From positions 1 through 7,976 of the forward strand of contig DILD01000059.1 in NCBI GenBank assembly GCA_002424845.1: a DNA stretch of 7,976 bases. The letters run 5' to 3'. Shown here piece after piece: positions 6,126 through 7,976 of the stretch (the first letter of the stretch is position 1; every line of letters begins with the position of its first letter). The translations under genes and the position numbers were made by a program. Source of the stretch: Thiobacillus denitrificans (GTDB lineage Bacteria; Pseudomonadota; Gammaproteobacteria; Burkholderiales; Thiobacillaceae). The notes under the pieces are model-generated. The model saw only the letters and a list, made by a program, of their open reading frames with translations. It ran no database searches and was not told the DNA's origin.

Positions 6126-6929
6126 ATGGGTCTAATACTTGCGATGCTGATGTTTCTTGTGGTTTCACCGGCAATGGCTGAGTGGCAGGAGGTTAGCAAG
6201 TTCGATGGAACCACCACTTATGTCGACACCCAGTCCATTCTAAAGGATGGGGCTACGGTTAAGGCAAGAGTATTGCTTGACCGATTGTCCACATTTAAGA
6301 ATACCTCGTTCATGTCTTATCGTAATCATATGGAGTACGACTGCCAAGCGGTAAGAGGCAGGCCAATAGAAGCAGTCGGATTTAGTGGCCAAATGGCCAC
6401 AGGGACAGCACATTATATTAAATCTAATTCTAGTTCCCCATCTCTATGGAGCGCCAGTTTTGTCCCAGGGTCTCCCGCCGAGGCGGCTCTCAAATACGCC
6501 TGTTCTCAGGCTGGCATCGCAGTCGAAACGATAGTGGCAGAAAACACTCCATTTGACGAATTATTCGTAGGTACGTTTGCATCTGAAGCACGAGAGAATT
6601 TTGGAGCAGATCAGTTCGGTAAATACGTTATTGAGATTACAAAAAAGGATGACGGTTATTCGTTGAGCTATTCAATGGATGGGCGGCCACTTTTTACAGT
6701 AGACGTCCATAAGTGTAGCGAGGAGTCTCTAAAGGCTAGGTATTACCACAATTATGCCTTACCAGGAGAGCTAAAGACGTTGTGCGGCCCACAGAAGTCT
6801 GTGCAGATTTTCTACGCACAAAATGGAATTAAGATTTCAGAACAAGCGCCGGCAATAGAAGCAACATATAAAACCCAATATTACGCAAACGTACAATGGG
6901 CAATTTATGGATTTAAAAAGGTTAAGTAG
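6126..6929 (+). CDS. Exported surface-adhesin-E-like protein with unrecognised C-terminal half
   Basis: A 267-residue predicted secreted or periplasmic protein. Residues 1-18 (MGLILAMLMFLVVSPAMA) form a signal peptide with a likely cleavage after Ala18. Residues 19 to about 130 resemble the surface-adhesin protein E domain: W20, TTTYVDTQSILKDGATVK, VLLD, the segment MEYDC with Cys73, a 'FSGQM.TG' segment, W108, and 'PGSPAEAALKYAC' with Cys126; the two cysteines probably pair. Residues 140-267 are not recognised. They contain GKYVIEITKKDDGYSLSY, two more cysteines (VDVHKC and LKTLCG) and a Tyr-rich end. Base use is AT-richer than the neighbours (6241-6300 has 26 G+C of 60; 2941-3000 in cnoX has 36 of 60), which suggests horizontal acquisition. 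It lies between the REPIN-like repeat and the RAYT left end, with its start facing away from the integrase relic, where an integron's first cassette would be. No lipobox is seen. Confidence 0.72.
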   Translation: MGLILAMLMFLVVSPAMAEWQEVSKFDGTTTYVDTQSILKDGATVKARVLLDRLSTFKNTSFMSYRNHMEYDCQAVRGRPIEAVGFSGQMATGTAHYIKSNSSSPSLWSASFVPGSPAEAALKYACSQAGIAVETIVAENTPFDELFVGTFASEARENFGADQFGKYVIEITKKDDGYSLSYSMDGRPLFTVDVHKCSEESLKARYYHNYALPGELKTLCGPQKSVQIFYAQNGIKISEQAPAIEATYKTQYYANVQWAIYGFKKVK

Positions 6930-6943
6930 TTATCACAAAGAAC

Positions 6944-6962
6944 AAATGGGGCCAGACACGAT
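6944..6962 (+). repeat. RAYT left REP-like end
   Basis: Left 19-base end of the RAYT locus. It differs from the inverted right end only at base 6952 (C instead of T), and its inner GCCAGACACGAT part recurs in degenerate form at 6067-6078. Confidence 0.65.
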
Positions 6963-7006
6963 ATTGCTGCTATGCTTTTTTGCATTACTGCCCACGGTGA
7001 ACGCTT

Positions 7007-7711
7007 ATGGCACGCCTCCCCCGCTACGTCATTCCCTGCCAGCCGCAGCACATCATTCAGCGCGGTAACAACCGGCAAGTTATTTTTGCCGCAGAGGCCG
7101 ATTATCAGTTCTTTCGTGACGCTCTGGTGGAGGCCGCCAGCAAGCACAATCTGGCTATCCATGCCTATGTCTGGATGACCAATCACATTCACCTGCTTGC
7201 CACACCCGGCAAGGAAGACAGCATCAGCAAGGTGTTTCAGTCGGTGGGCAGACGTTATGTGCAGTACTTTAACTACAGCTACAAACGTAGCGGCACGCTA
7301 TGGGAGGGGCGCTACCGCGCCACGGTGGTGGATAGCGAGCAATATCTGTTAACGTTGATGCGCTATATTGAACTCAACCCGGTACGGGCTGGCATGGTGG
7401 CGCACCCCAGGGATTATCCGTGGTCGAGCCATGCTTTTAATGCGCAGGGCGAATCCGGACTTAACTCAAACTGGCTGACGCCTCACGAGGAATATTCCCG
7501 TTTGGGACGAAGCAAGGATGAGCGGCAAAGCGCCTATCGACAATTGTTCCGGGCAGCGATATCCGGCCAGGATTTGAAGGCCATTCGCGAATCGACACAT
7601 AAGGGTTGGGCACTGGGAAACGAGCGATTCAAAGAGCAGATTGAAGCATTGGCACACCGTCAGGCTTCATCAAAAGGTGTGGGCAGGCCGAGGAAGGACA
7701 ACAATCGATAA
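7007..7711 (+). CDS. REP-associated tyrosine transposase (RAYT, Y1/IS200-like HUH family)
   Basis: A 234-residue single-strand DNA transposase. It opens with the RAYT signature MARLPRYVIPCQPQHIIQRG followed by NNRQVIF. The HUH metal-binding motif is His60-Ile-His62 in MTNHIHLLATP. The GTLWEGRYR block is at about 96-104, and the probable nucleophile is Tyr120 in RYIELNPVRAGMV, followed by YPWSSHAF. The C-terminal tail is basic (GVGRPRKDNNR), as in proteins that bind REP hairpins. All catalytic motifs are intact and the length is normal, so the enzyme is likely active. ATG 7007 is preceded by GGTGA at 6996-7000, six bases away. RAYTs are generally single-copy genes thought to spread REP/REPIN sequences and not to jump autonomously. 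The flanking inverted repeats and the REPIN-like repeat at 6061 are its probable substrates. Confidence 0.92.
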   Translation: MARLPRYVIPCQPQHIIQRGNNRQVIFAAEADYQFFRDALVEAASKHNLAIHAYVWMTNHIHLLATPGKEDSISKVFQSVGRRYVQYFNYSYKRSGTLWEGRYRATVVDSEQYLLTLMRYIELNPVRAGMVAHPRDYPWSSHAFNAQGESGLNSNWLTPHEEYSRLGRSKDERQSAYRQLFRAAISGQDLKAIRESTHKGWALGNERFKEQIEALAHRQASSKGVGRPRKDNNR

Positions 7712-7729
7712 TCGTGTCTGACCCCATTT
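7711..7729 (-). repeat. RAYT right REP-like end
   Basis: Right 19-base end, ATCGTGTCTGACCCCATTT, inverted relative to 6944-6962. It begins on the last base of the transposase stop codon TAA (7709-7711) and runs into the tandem repeat at 7719-7756. Confidence 0.65.
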
Positions 7730-7756
7730 CCTTTTCGTGACCCCATTTCCTTTTCG
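7719..7756 (+). repeat. Perfect 2 x 19-bp tandem repeat at the RAYT right end
   Basis: The 19-mer TGACCCCATTTCCTTTTCG occurs at 7719-7737 and again without mismatch at 7738-7756. The first copy overlaps the outer half of the right inverted repeat, so the terminal region has been partly duplicated by slippage or by a one-ended insertion. It lies 35 bases before the next start codon. Confidence 0.8.
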
Positions 7757-7791
7757 GCTTGCATGTATAGCTTTGCGACAGGAGTTTAATT

Positions 7792-7976
7792 ATGGCCAAC
7801 AAAAAACCTCTCTTTCAGTTTAAAGAGAGAGAAAATTTTAGCAGAGCTGGCCATAGCCGACAAGGAACTCGCCTTTCAAAATCAAGAGAAGGAAAACCGT
7901 GCCGAAGAGCTGATTATAGCCAACAAGGAACTCACCTTTCAAAATCAAGAAAAGGAAAAGCGTGCCGCAGAGCTGG
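7792..7976 (+). CDS. N-terminus of a coiled-coil repeat protein, probably a signalling protein (3' truncated, apparent frameshift)
   Basis: ATG 7792 has a good Shine-Dalgarno (CAGGAG, 7779-7784) and starts MANKKPLFQFKERE. From about 7840 the meaningful frame is one base later, giving AELAIADKELAFQNQEKENR, then AEELIIANKELTFQNQEKEK and RAAEL at the window edge. That 21-residue pattern (three heptads, rich in Lys, Glu and Gln) is known to me from coiled-coil linkers ahead of PAS, histidine-kinase or GGDEF domains in proteobacterial sensors. The repeat frame has a TAA at 7787-7789 and no usual start codon before the repeats, so the ATG and the repeats are out of register; one extra base (or two missing) in the tract 7826-7839 would explain it. 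The ATG frame also stays open to the edge, but its sequence (FSRAGHSRQGTRLSKSREG) looks like a frame artefact. The effector domain lies outside the window. Confidence 0.5.
   Translation, partial: MANKKPLFQFKERENFSRAGHSRQGTRLSKSREGKPCRRADYSQQGTHLSKSRKGKACRRA
7841..7976 (+). repeat. 63-bp in-frame tandem repeats encoding 21-residue coiled-coil units
   Basis: Unit 1 is 7841-7903, unit 2 is 7904-7966, and unit 3 starts at 7967 and is cut by the window edge. The units share long identical runs such as CAAGGAACTC and CCTTTCAAAATCAAGA. Unit length is an exact multiple of three, so copy-number changes would lengthen the coiled coil without breaking the frame. Confidence 0.85.

Larger units (their letters stand above)
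6944..7729 (+). mobile_element. RAYT element bounded by 19-bp inverted repeats
   Basis: The left end AAATGGGGCCAGACACGAT (6944-6962) matches the reverse complement of the right end ATCGTGTCTGACCCCATTT (7711-7729) at 18 of 19 positions. They enclose a single Y1 transposase gene whose stop codon shares one base with the right repeat. This is the usual layout of REP-associated transposase loci. No target-site duplication is expected for this single-strand (HUH) chemistry and I see none. The element starts 14 bases after the stop of the adhesin-like gene. Confidence 0.75.

Noticed and set aside
5960..7006. Integron attI or attC recombination sites near the integrase relic and the 6126 gene.
   Set aside because: I looked for paired RYYYAAC and GTTRRRY core sites. 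GTTAAGT at 6921-6927 fits one half-site, but no partner or attC-like fold is evident, so the cassette idea stays a hypothesis.
6905..7192. A minus-strand open frame of 95 codons across the RAYT start.
   Set aside because: It is antisense to the intact RAYT and the adhesin-gene end, with no motifs and no convincing start signal.
7719..7756. The start of a CRISPR array.
   Set aside because: There are only two copies, directly abutting with no spacer, overlapping a transposon end.

Overview
The window looks like chromosomal DNA of a betaproteobacterium, probably in or near the Nitrosomonadales (Gallionella/Thiobacillus-type). This rests on protein flavour, GC-rich codon use in the first 5.7 kb and the gene families present; no rRNA or other phylogenetic marker is in the window.

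Bases 1-5677 are ordinary, tightly packed housekeeping sequence. A truncated DUF3817 membrane protein (+) converges on a two-gene minus-strand unit: a FIST-domain sensor gene followed by a small unrecognised acidic protein. The FIST gene carries an in-frame TAA at 1646-1648 where relatives have a tyrosine, so it is a fresh pseudogene or holds a sequence error. Divergent from it is an overlapping three-gene plus-strand operon: proline iminopeptidase (pip), a CnoX/YbbN-type thioredoxin-TPR co-chaperone whose active site is reduced to A-G-P-C, and a DUF3025 protein starting at TTG. This converges on a minus-strand pair: an EamA/DMT-family permease and a SpoIIAA-like STAS protein.

From about 5674 to the right edge the character changes. 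The stretch 5674-5960, which looks empty, contains on the minus strand the decayed N-terminal part of an integron-type tyrosine recombinase (IntI-like), spread over three frames. Its terminal TGA overlaps the start codon of the EamA gene. Next come a short REPIN-like inverted repeat (6061-6109), an AT-richer gene for an exported surface-adhesin-E-like protein with an unrecognised C-terminal half, and a RAYT (REP-associated Y1 transposase) bounded by 19-bp inverted repeats of the same family as the 6061-6109 repeat. Just outside its right end is a perfect 2 x 19-bp tandem repeat, then the start of a gene with 63-bp (21-residue) coiled-coil repeats of a kind seen ahead of PAS, kinase or GGDEF domains. 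That gene appears frameshifted between its ATG and the repeats, and it runs off the window.

The right third therefore reads as a small accessory or recombination-prone island built on integron debris and REP/RAYT elements, next to a stable housekeeping block. I did not find a complete new defence or biosynthetic system. The points most worth follow-up are the integrase relic beside a lone low-GC gene, the RAYT with its REP and REPIN sites, and the two apparent gene interruptions (FIST nonsense codon, repeat-protein frameshift).
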